This document shows, piece by piece, positions 4,201-11,065 of a stretch of 12,288 nucleotides of DNA (position 1 is its first letter; each line of letters opens with the position of its first letter). Origin of the DNA: CBDUBU01 sp965365465. Lineage in GTDB: Bacteria; Bacteroidota; Rhodothermia; Rhodothermales; DASSAV01. Made by a program: the position numbers and the translations under genes. The DNA lies in the NCBI GenBank assembly GCA_965365465.1, contig CBDUBU010000112.1, positions 1 through 12,288 on the forward strand, written 5' to 3'. Under the pieces are notes generated by a model, which did not search any database, was not told the origin of the DNA, and worked only from the letters and a program-made list of their open reading frames with translations.

Positions 4201-7017
4201 ATGCCTGCCGGAGCCAAGCTGAGGTGGATCGTTCTTTTGCTTCTCGGCGTTGGGCTGGGAATGATCTCCTTCTACACGAGTGAGCCGGATACCGGCTGGC
4301 CGGTGGTTGAACGGCAGCATAAGCCGTGGACTTTCTGGTGGTGGATGGGAAGCGCCGTGGACCGCGCCGGACTTTCCTCCCAGATCGCTGCGTATGCGGA
4401 AGCCGGCTTAGGCGGCCTGCACGTTATCCCGATTTATGGCGTGCGAGGCCAGGAAAGGCAGTTCCTTCCATACCTGGGTCCGGCCTGGATGGAAATGCTC
4501 GGCCATGCTGCCTCGGAGGCTGAACGTGCGGGCATGGGCCTCGATATGACGGTCGGGACCGGGTGGCCGTTCGGAGGACCACAGGTGAGCGACAGGCACG
4601 CCGCCGCCAGCGCGGTCTTTCAATCCTATGAGGTTGATGCCGGAGGGCAGGTGTCCGACCTGATCCGGCATGTCGATGAAAAACACGGGCGGCAGGCGCC
4701 GCTGCAGGCGCTAATGGCCTATTCGCAGGAAGGCGAGGCGTTGAACCTGACGGGTCGTGTGGACGATCAGGGCCGCCTGTCGTGGAGTCCGGAGCGAGGG
4801 CGGTGGAAGCTCATCGCTGTTTTTCAGGGCTGGACAGGGCAGCAGGTCAAGCGTGCGGCGCCCGGCGGCGAGGGCAACGTGCTGGACTACTTTTCCCATG
4901 AGGCGCTTCAGCATTACCTGACCCGGTTTGATTCCGCCTTTGCCGCGCTCGGGCGCGTCCCCGTGCGTGCTTTCTATAATGACTCGTATGAGGTGTATGC
5001 TGCGAACTGGACGGATGATTTTCCGGGCCATTTCGAGCGCAGGCGTGGTTATGACCTGCGCAATCATCTGCCTGCCCTCCTGGGCGAAGGCGATGCAGAG
5101 GTCGTCGCCCGCGTCAAGTCCGACTACCGGGAGACGGTAGGCGATCTGCTGCTGGAGGAGTTTGCCCTTCCCTGGGTGGCATGGGCGCGGGGTCACGGGG
5201 CGCTCACGCGAAACCAGGCGCATGGCTCGCCCGGCAACCTCATTGATCTCTATGCCGCTGCTGCGATCCCGGAGACGGAGGCATTCGGCGCCATCCCTTA
5301 CGCCATTCCTGGTCTTTCCCCCGATCCTGACTATCCCGCGAGCAGCGGAACCCCGGATCCCCTCCTGTTCAGGTTTGCTTCGTCGGCTGCTCATGTAAAG
5401 GGATCACCCTTGATTTCCTCTGAGACAGCGACCTGGCTTGGCGAACATTTCCGGGTGTCGCTCGCAGAGGTCAAGCCGGAACTCGATCAGTTGTTCATCG
5501 GCGGCATCAATCACGTTTTCTTTCACGGCATTCCCTACGCTCCCTCGGAGGAAAGCTGGCCGGGCCGTCTTTTTTATGCTTCCACGCATTTTGGCCCGAC
5601 CAATTCATTCTGGAGAGACCTCCCTGCGTTCAACCGGTACATTGCGCGTTGCCAGTCCTTTCTGCAATCCGGCTCGCCGGACAACGACGTGTTGCTCTAC
5701 TTTCCAATCCACGACATCTGGCACGATCCGGAAGGATTGATGATGCCATTGTCCGTTCATAACGCAGACACATGGTTTTACGGGTCATCGTTTCACGCGC
5801 TCGCGCAGCAGATGGCGGCGGAAGGTTACACCTTCGACTATGTATCGGATCGGCTGCTGGAGGAGGTTGAGAGCGAAGATGGAAAGCTTCAGGCGCCCGG
5901 CGGGCTATACCAGACCCTTCTCGTTCCGCAGGCGCACCTGATGCCGGTTGCCACGTTCGAGAAGCTGACTCACCTGGCCGAAGCGGGCGCAACCGTGGTT
6001 TTCTACGGAAAGCTGCCTTCCGACGCACCGGGTCTGGGTCGCCTCCCGGAACGACGTGGGCGCTTCGAACAACTGCGATCCGGCGCTATGGCGGCGCTCG
6101 ATTCCGGTTCGGGCATACGGGAGGCGGAGATAGGGAACGGGCGTTTCCTGGCAGGAGACAACCTTTCGGATCTGCTGGCGCGTGCAAACGTGCGGCGGGA
6201 ATCCATGACCGCAGCGGGCCTACAGTTTGTGCGAAGGCGGTTCGAGGGCGGCCATCTGTATTTCGTTACCAATCCGGGAGCCGAACCTGTCGAAGCCTGG
6301 GTTCGGCTCGGCGTAGAGACTCGCGCCGTCGTGCTGTTTGATCCGGCCCACGAGCGCCGTGGACTTGCAGCGCTGCGCAATGCGGGAGACAGCGCTGAAG
6401 TGTATCTTCAGCTTCAGCCGGGCGAATCTTACATCTTGAAAACCTTTGCAGCCAGCGCTGCTGACGCGCCGCCGTGGGAATACCTGCACCTTCGCGAGCC
6501 TGCCATGCTGCTCGATGGAACATGGCGCGTCCGCTTTGTGGCCGGAGGCCCTGAACTTCCAGAGGACGCTGAGACGGAGCAGCTTGTCTCCTGGACCCAT
6601 TTCGGCCCCAATGCAGCGCGGTTTTCCGGCACGGCCCGCTACACAATTTCCTTCGATATGCCGGAGACCGGAGCCGACGAATGGATTCTGGATCTGGGGG
6701 AAGTGCGGGAGAGCGCGCGCGTGCGGGTGAACGGCGACTCGGTGGGCATTGCATGGAGCTACCCGTTTACGCTGCGGGTGGGAGACTTTCTGCGCTCCGG
6801 CCGCAACGAGTTAGAGGTAGAGATCACAAACCTGATGGCTAACCGCATCGCCGATATGGACCGGCGCGGCGTGGAATGGCGGAAGTTTTACGATATCAAC
6901 TTCGTGAACATCCAGTATAAGCCTTTCGACGCGAGCGGATGGGAGCCTATGCCTTCGGGCCTGCTAGGTCCCGTCCGGCTGCTTCCTGCGGATGTTGCGC
7001 TGAAGCCGGAGCGGTAG
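4201..7017 (+). CDS. Glycoside hydrolase, GH106 alpha-L-rhamnosidase-like
   Basis: This encodes 938 residues, somewhat shorter than the roughly 1,100 usual for GH106. Residues 8-24 (RWIVLLLLGVGLGMISF) are a signal peptide or N-terminal anchor without a lipobox, so the enzyme faces the periplasm or outside. The catalytic part opens with KPWTFWWWMGSAV (41-53) and AGLGGLHVIPIYG (68-80), the family's barrel opening, then GTGWPFGGP (119-127). Acidic motifs that may hold the catalytic or calcium-binding residues are DSYEVY (261-266), IPETEAFG (356-363) and SSETATWLGEHF (406-417). Known GH106 enzymes use two glutamates about 130 residues apart, and Glu264 and Glu408 would fit, but I cannot align them here. 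Residues about 785-935 form a galactose-binding-like beta-sandwich. GH106 enzymes remove L-rhamnose from polysaccharides such as rhamnogalacturonan II, ulvan fragments or plant glycosides by an inverting mechanism. The family call is good; rhamnose specificity is inferred. Confidence 0.8.
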   Translation: MPAGAKLRWIVLLLLGVGLGMISFYTSEPDTGWPVVERQHKPWTFWWWMGSAVDRAGLSSQIAAYAEAGLGGLHVIPIYGVRGQERQFLPYLGPAWMEMLGHAASEAERAGMGLDMTVGTGWPFGGPQVSDRHAAASAVFQSYEVDAGGQVSDLIRHVDEKHGRQAPLQALMAYSQEGEALNLTGRVDDQGRLSWSPERGRWKLIAVFQGWTGQQVKRAAPGGEGNVLDYFSHEALQHYLTRFDSAFAALGRVPVRAFYNDSYEVYAANWTDDFPGHFERRRGYDLRNHLPALLGEGDAEVVARVKSDYRETVGDLLLEEFALPWVAWARGHGALTRNQAHGSPGNLIDLYAAAAIPETEAFGAIPYAIPGLSPDPDYPASSGTPDPLLFRFASSAAHVKGSPLISSETATWLGEHFRVSLAEVKPELDQLFIGGINHVFFHGIPYAPSEESWPGRLFYASTHFGPTNSFWRDLPAFNRYIARCQSFLQSGSPDNDVLLYFPIHDIWHDPEGLMMPLSVHNADTWFYGSSFHALAQQMAAEGYTFDYVSDRLLEEVESEDGKLQAPGGLYQTLLVPQAHLMPVATFEKLTHLAEAGATVVFYGKLPSDAPGLGRLPERRGRFEQLRSGAMAALDSGSGIREAEIGNGRFLAGDNLSDLLARANVRRESMTAAGLQFVRRRFEGGHLYFVTNPGAEPVEAWVRLGVETRAVVLFDPAHERRGLAALRNAGDSAEVYLQLQPGESYILKTFAASAADAPPWEYLHLREPAMLLDGTWRVRFVAGGPELPEDAETEQLVSWTHFGPNAARFSGTARYTISFDMPETGADEWILDLGEVRESARVRVNGDSVGIAWSYPFTLRVGDFLRSGRNELEVEITNLMANRIADMDRRGVEWRKFYDINFVNIQYKPFDASGWEPMPSGLLGPVRLLPADVALKPER

Positions 7018-7038
7018 CGAGAGACGACCACGAAAGGA

Positions 7039-8406
7039 TTACTGGAGCCGCCGTTCCACGCTTTCCAGTTCGGGCGAGGCCATACCCAGTTTGTATTCGA
7101 GTTCTTCCAGCGAAAGACCTTTCGTCTCCGGCATAACTTTCCAGGCAAAAAAGAACTGCAACACCATCATCACGGCAAAAAAGGCAAAGGCATACCAGCC
7201 CGATGCCTGCGCGACAACCGGGAAAGTCCATGAAACCGCAGCCGCCATGAACCAGTGGGTGAAGCTTCCCAGCGACTGGCCCTTCGAGCGCACCCGGTTT
7301 GGGAATATCTCAGACAGGAAAACCCAGATGACAGCGCCCTGCGAGAAGGCGAAAAACGCGATAAAACCGAGCAGTCCTACCAGAACCACCGTTCCGGCTG
7401 AGATGCCTGTATAAAAAGCCCAGGCTACGAGCGCCAGGCAGGCAGCAGTCCCTATCGAGCCGACCAGCATGAGCGGACGCCGCCCAAACCGGTCGATGAT
7501 AAAGAAAGCCAGAATGGTAAAGACAAGGTTAGTGCCGCCGACGGCAACGGACTGTAACAGCGCGACATTCTCTCCTGCGCCGGCCATCTGAAAGATTCGG
7601 GGGGCATAGTACATAAGCGCGTTGATGCCGGAGAGCTGGTTGAACATCGCAAGCCCCAGGGCCAGCAGAATGGGCATCGAATAGCGTTGCTGGAACAGCT
7701 TTGCTTCTTCTTGCCCGGTTTCGGCGCGCAGGGAGGCCACGATCTCGGTCATTTCGCGTTCTATGTTGATCTCGCCCAGCCTCTCCAGCACGGCGCGGGC
7801 CTCGACGGTGCGGCCTTTTTTGACCAGCCAGCGCGGGCTGAAAGGAATGAAGAAGAGCAGCAGGAAAAAAAGCGCTGCCGGAAATGCCTCGACGCCGAAC
7901 ATCCACCGCCAGGCCGTAGCGGCCTCGATCGACTCCGCTACCAGATAGTTCGAGAAGAAAGCCAGCAAGATGCCGGTGACGATGTTGAGCTGGTTGACTG
8001 CGACGAGCCGCCCGCGCAAGTGGGCCGGGGAAATCTCGGCAATGTACATCGGAGCAACCACGGAAGCCCCTCCCACCGCCAAGCCCCCGATAAACCGGTA
8101 GATGAGGAACGCGATCCACGATGGAGCCAGCGCACTTCCCACAGCGGATACGAAGTAGAACACGGCCAGTACGATCAGCACACGCTTGCGTCCGAGCGCG
8201 TCGCAGGGCTTGCCCACCCCGAAAGCGCCGACAATGGTGCCGATGAGCGCGGAAGCTACGGTGAAGCCGAGCCAGAACTCGTTCAGGTCGAAGACCCGTT
8301 GCAATGCCTCCGTCGTTCCGGAGATGACGGCGGTATCGAAGCCGAAGAGCAGTCCGCCGAGCGCGGCTACGACAGTGCTGAAGAAGACAGAGCGGCGAGA
8401 GCGCAT
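7039..8406 (-). CDS. Sugar porter family MFS transporter (XylE/GLUT type)
   Basis: From the ATG at 8406 this gives 455 residues with about 12 membrane helices. It has the sugar-porter signatures in order: GGLLFGFDTAVISG (17-30), DALGRK (69-74), PMYIAEISPAHLRGR (119-133), SPRWLVKKGR (190-199), NQLSGIN (256-262), DRFGRR (305-310), SEIFPNRVRSKG (365-376) and PETKG (426-430). Members import hexoses or pentoses across the inner membrane, often with protons. Compared with E. coli XylE, the sugar-binding Gln168 (here 139), Gln289 (257), Asn294 (262) and Trp392 (361) appear kept, while Gln288 is Asn (256); the -35/-10 promoter is not clear. A TTG at 8484 could extend the N-terminus by 26 residues, but these resemble no family sequence, and AAAAGG lies before the chosen ATG. 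The stop lies 21 bases from that of the convergent GH106 gene, so the porter may take up sugars it releases. The exact substrate is unknown. Confidence 0.9.
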   Translation of the reverse strand: MRSRRSVFFSTVVAALGGLLFGFDTAVISGTTEALQRVFDLNEFWLGFTVASALIGTIVGAFGVGKPCDALGRKRVLIVLAVFYFVSAVGSALAPSWIAFLIYRFIGGLAVGGASVVAPMYIAEISPAHLRGRLVAVNQLNIVTGILLAFFSNYLVAESIEAATAWRWMFGVEAFPAALFFLLLFFIPFSPRWLVKKGRTVEARAVLERLGEINIEREMTEIVASLRAETGQEEAKLFQQRYSMPILLALGLAMFNQLSGINALMYYAPRIFQMAGAGENVALLQSVAVGGTNLVFTILAFFIIDRFGRRPLMLVGSIGTAACLALVAWAFYTGISAGTVVLVGLLGFIAFFAFSQGAVIWVFLSEIFPNRVRSKGQSLGSFTHWFMAAAVSWTFPVVAQASGWYAFAFFAVMMVLQFFFAWKVMPETKGLSLEELEYKLGMASPELESVERRLQ

Positions 8407-8446
8407 AGCCTTTTGTAGCTTTGAAATGGAAGAAGCGAGGATGCCT

Positions 8447-8474
8447 CGATACGGGAATATCGATCCGGGATAGC
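8447..8474. repeat. Two imperfect 14-base direct repeats upstream of the sugar porter
   Basis: CGATACGGGAATAT (8447-8460) is followed directly by CGATCCGGGATAGC (8461-8474), sharing CGAT-n-CGGGA. The pair lies 41 bases before the transporter ATG, a position suited to a regulator binding side by side. It could also be chance; no known operator is recognised. Confidence 0.25.
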
Positions 8475-8582
8475 GATAGCGCAAGCTACGTATTTACCTG
8501 GAACCCATTCTCATGTTTTTTCAACGGCTGCAAGCGGAGCGCGGGTGAGCGCGAAGAAGCGTCCGGCCGGCATTCCGGGCAA

Positions 8583-8858
8583 TCAGCCGCGTTCAGCGAT
8601 CTGCGACTGGAGAAAGACCAGGGTGTGTTCGATCAGTTCATCGGGGAGGGAGGGCTCCCCCGTCAGGGCCATTTCCTGCACGGCTTCGATGGTTGTGCGA
8701 TACTGATCGAGATAGGTTTTGCACGGCGCACACCGGGCGATGTGTTTTTCAAACCGGCTCCGCAGGGAGGCATCGAGCGCGCCCTCAATGTACTCGTCAA
8801 GAAAGCGGTTGACATCTTTACAGGTCAGTAGAAAGATGCGTCGGCTGGTGCGCAGCAT
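8583..8858 (-). CDS. Putative zinc-finger anti-sigma factor (zf-HC2 type), soluble
   Basis: This encodes 91 residues. LTCKDVNRFLDEYIEGALDA (11-30) followed by FEKHIARCAPCKTYLDQY (36-53) is the ZAS domain pattern. Its zinc ligands Cys13, His39, Cys43 and Cys46 have the diagnostic H-x3-C-x2-C spacing. Such domains bind and hold an ECF sigma factor in the cytoplasm, often releasing it when the zinc cysteines are oxidised. There is no membrane segment, so this is the soluble kind; the C-terminal part (60-91) is helical and acidic. An ECF sigma gene normally lies just upstream, but the upstream gene here is a glycosyltransferase 233 bases away, and no sigma-like frame is visible. It may act on a distant sigma factor or have another zinc-binding role. 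The first 10 residues are unusual for the family and the start may be slightly further in. Confidence 0.75.
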   Translation of the reverse strand: MLRTSRRIFLLTCKDVNRFLDEYIEGALDASLRSRFEKHIARCAPCKTYLDQYRTTIEAVQEMALTGEPSLPDELIEHTLVFLQSQIAERG

Positions 8859-8918
8859 AGCTTTGGAAATGCCTGAATCGTCACGGACTGTAAGTTCCGG
8901 GAGAAACCGAACGCAGCT

Positions 8919-8935
8919 TCCGGCGCCTTGCCGGA
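8919..8935. other. Hairpin between the glycosyltransferase and anti-sigma genes
   Basis: TCCGGC, five bases, then GCCGGA form a perfect 6-bp stem in the 233-base gap downstream of the glycosyltransferase. No T-run follows on either strand, so it is not a clear terminator. The rest of the gap (8859-9091) holds no gene that I can support. Confidence 0.25.
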
Positions 8936-9091
8936 CGATGCCCGCGATCCGCCCGCCTGCTTGGTTGAACGAACGGGCTGCACGTTACGAAGGAGCATCT
9001 CTGCTTAAGCCTCTCGCTTCGCTCTTCAATAAAAACACACAGATGCGAGCAAGGAGCAACAGCGCGGCTGCCAGACTCCCCAGAGCCGGGG

Positions 9092-10117
9092 TCAGAGGGC
9101 AGGCGAGTTGGGAATTATACTTTCTTTCAGCACAGCGTGACCGTTGACCCGCACCGGCGCGGCAGGACGCTGCTGTGTAAGAAGCTCCCAGGTGCGGGTT
9201 GAGAAATCATAAAAAGGTTGTTTGTGGTGCAGCCATCCGAAATGAATCACGAAGGGCGTCACGCTCAGATAGTCGCCGCGTCCGGGCAAGCCGGAGAAAA
9301 GAGCGAGCAGAAAATCGCGAAGGCCGGGATAGGCAATGCCTCGCAGGGAATACACGAACTGGTCGCTGTAATAGCGGCAGACGACCTTTGTGAAGTCCGG
9401 GTCGTATTCGGTCAGCCCCTCGATAAAGTCGAGTTGGGGGCTGTGCAACCCTTGAAACCAGGGCACGGTGGAGAGGTTGAGACGGCTCATCGCCATGGCG
9501 ATGCTCCACTCGCAGGACTCCTCGCTGCGGCCTTCGTTCAACCGGCTCCGGAAGTGGGTTTCGTCGCGGCGCCTCAGAAAGTAGGCCGCCGTCTCACAAA
9601 CGGTGCGCGTGACTTCACGATCCTGGCTGTACATCATACCTGCCTGCACGCGCGGCAGGTGTGTTAAACCGAAGCGGCGCATCGTTCGCCGCCGCCGGTC
9701 CAGAAGAATATCGACCAGCACGCCCACGCCTTTCGGTCCTCCAAAAAAGAAATCGGCTCTTTCCTGGCCCGTGGCCGTAAAGGGTAAGGCAGATAGCTGA
9801 ATCCAGAGCGGGTCCGGGTTCCGGCACCAGACCATGTCGGAGTCTACGTAAAGGCACCGGTCAAAGGGCATAAAGTCGTGCAGGTGGTGCTTGAACCCGA
9901 CGATGGAGCGGTTCGGCTCCGGCAGGATGGCGAGGCGCTGGAACAGCGTATCCAGCCCATAGCGCTCCAGCAGCGTCTTGTGCGAGGGCGGGCAATACAG
10001 GGCCACCGGCCTATCCGGGTCATAACGGCGCAGCGTTAGCACAGACGCTACCGCGTGGCGAACGTACCGATCCGGCCCGTACGTGTGATATACGTATCCC
10101 TCTACTGGCGCAAACAT
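9092..10117 (-). CDS. Glycosyltransferase, GT-A fold, GT8-like
   Basis: This encodes 341 residues without signal peptide or membrane helix, so it is likely cytosolic or peripheral. It opens with GYVYHTYGPDRYVRHAVASV (7-26), the first strand and helix of a nucleotide-sugar fold. The metal-binding DxD lies in CLYVDSDMVW (88-97; Asp92 and Asp94), preceded by HHLHDFMPFD (77-86), the usual family arrangement. VQAGMMYSQD (157-166) and the SEESCEWSIAMAM segment (about 199-211) are likely sugar- and acceptor-side elements. HFGWLHHK (about 292-299) may provide the late metal-binding histidine of this fold. The family transfers a sugar from a nucleotide-sugar donor, commonly to lipopolysaccharide, exopolysaccharide or protein. 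The donor and acceptor here are unknown, and it is not surrounded by other glycan-assembly genes. The ATG at 10117 has no Shine-Dalgarno site. Fold and catalytic motif are solid; the CAZy family is uncertain. Confidence 0.75.
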   Translation of the reverse strand: MFAPVEGYVYHTYGPDRYVRHAVASVLTLRRYDPDRPVALYCPPSHKTLLERYGLDTLFQRLAILPEPNRSIVGFKHHLHDFMPFDRCLYVDSDMVWCRNPDPLWIQLSALPFTATGQERADFFFGGPKGVGVLVDILLDRRRRTMRRFGLTHLPRVQAGMMYSQDREVTRTVCETAAYFLRRRDETHFRSRLNEGRSEESCEWSIAMAMSRLNLSTVPWFQGLHSPQLDFIEGLTEYDPDFTKVVCRYYSDQFVYSLRGIAYPGLRDFLLALFSGLPGRGDYLSVTPFVIHFGWLHHKQPFYDFSTRTWELLTQQRPAAPVRVNGHAVLKESIIPNSPAL

Positions 10118-10322
10118 GCAGTTATGGACTTAGGGCAAATCGTAACTACCGGAAAAAAGAGATTCTCTCTGATCCTGAGAACACAAATTACACGGAATGC
10201 GTCGGGGCGCTTCCTGGAATCAGTCCGGCGCCCTGCCGATCTCCCCATATGTCAAAATAAATCCTGCTCTGGCGCTGCCGGCCTGTAGTAAACGATGGAA
10301 TCGGCAGCGGAGGTGCTCATAA

Positions 10323-10360
10323 CGCCGTGTCCGGCGCTATGTTCTCCCGTGTCGGCGGGA
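10323..10360. terminator. Tandem small hairpins downstream of mlaC
   Basis: CGCCG-TGTC-CGGCG (10323-10336) and TCCCG-TGTCGG-CGGGA (10345-10360) are two perfect 5-bp stems lying 18-56 bases beyond the mlaC stop. They could end that leftward transcript or protect its 3' end, but no T-run follows. The remaining intergenic bases, 10118-10322, hold no gene I can support; a TTGACA occurs there on the minus strand, without a matching -10 box. Confidence 0.25.
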
Positions 10361-10378
10361 CGCATTATTGTGTTTATG

Positions 10379-10996
10379 CTACTTGCCGGCTGTAGTCTTA
10401 TCAAGCTTCTTGCGGAGGCTGGTCATCAGCGCGTCGAAACCCTTCTTGCGCACGACGGACTGGAACGAGCGCGCATAGCCTTCAGCCGTGCTGACCCCGT
10501 CCAGAACGATGTCGTCTACCCGCCAGGTTCCGCCGCGATATCCCATTGCGTACTCCACTTTCGCAGGCACGTCCTTGTAGGTGACGGAAGTCACGGCCCG
10601 CGCGTTATCCCCGTCCACGGTGACCTTTTCGTAGGACACTCTGGTGCGGTACATATCGAGATCCGAAAGGGACTGGGAACGCACCACGTCGCCGAATACC
10701 TGCACGAACTCGGCGCGCTGCGCCGGAGTGATTTTGTCCCAGTGCGGGCCAAGAGCCGTTTTCCCCATTGCCTCGAAATCAATGGCATCATTGACCACCT
10801 TTTTGAGCTGATCCCGCTGCTGATCGGTAAAGGTCTTTTTGTTTCCAAGCAAGGCTTTGATTTCGCGGTCTCGCTGCTCGAGCAAACCTTTCACTTCGGC
10901 AGCGCGATCCTGCGCCTTTGCAGGCAGCCCTGAGGCGGCGAACGCAAGCAACCCGAGAAGCGCCAACGACAAGATTCTGTTCAACATAGCAGACAT
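10379..10996 (-). CDS. mlaC: MlaC-like periplasmic phospholipid-binding protein (Ttg2D/MlaC family)
   Basis: From the ATG at 10996 this gives 205 residues. The start follows GGAG by seven bases, better placed than the ATGs at 11002 or 10987 or the distant GTG at 11059. Residues 1-28 are a signal peptide ending in LPAKA before QDR. The mature protein shows the whole MlaC pattern: a charged helix (about 30-60), DFEAMGKTALGPHWDKITPA (about 72-91) followed by QRAEFVQVF, strands with VTYKDVPAKVEYAM, then GTWRVDDIVLDGVSTAEGYA (about 158-177) and a final helical part. MlaC carries phospholipids between the inner-membrane MlaFEDB complex and the outer membrane, keeping the latter asymmetric. Normal length is about 200. 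It follows the TolC-family gene by 69 bases on the same strand; the permease, ATPase and MCE-domain genes would be expected beyond the right edge. The symbol is by homology; retrograde or anterograde transport cannot be told from sequence. Confidence 0.87.
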   Translation of the reverse strand: MSAMLNRILSLALLGLLAFAASGLPAKAQDRAAEVKGLLEQRDREIKALLGNKKTFTDQQRDQLKKVVNDAIDFEAMGKTALGPHWDKITPAQRAEFVQVFGDVVRSQSLSDLDMYRTRVSYEKVTVDGDNARAVTSVTYKDVPAKVEYAMGYRGGTWRVDDIVLDGVSTAEGYARSFQSVVRKKGFDALMTSLRKKLDKTTAGK

Positions 10997-11065
10997 ATTC
11001 ATACTCCAAAAGCTGTTTTGATGCGTGAAACGCATAATATTCGTTTGTTTTGAATGCACCTACAG

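Noticed and set aside
7687..8418. A 243-codon plus-strand frame opposite the sugar porter
   Set aside because: It is highly charged and low in pattern, while the minus strand encodes every sugar-porter signature.
9074..9093. A GC-rich hairpin (GACTCCCC with GGGGTC) at the glycosyltransferase stop as a terminator
   Set aside because: The stem has a bulge, overlaps the stop codon and lacks a T-run directly after it on the minus strand.
10295..10933. A 212-codon plus-strand frame opposite mlaC
   Set aside because: The minus strand gives a complete MlaC family pattern with a signal peptide; the plus-strand frame is its shadow.
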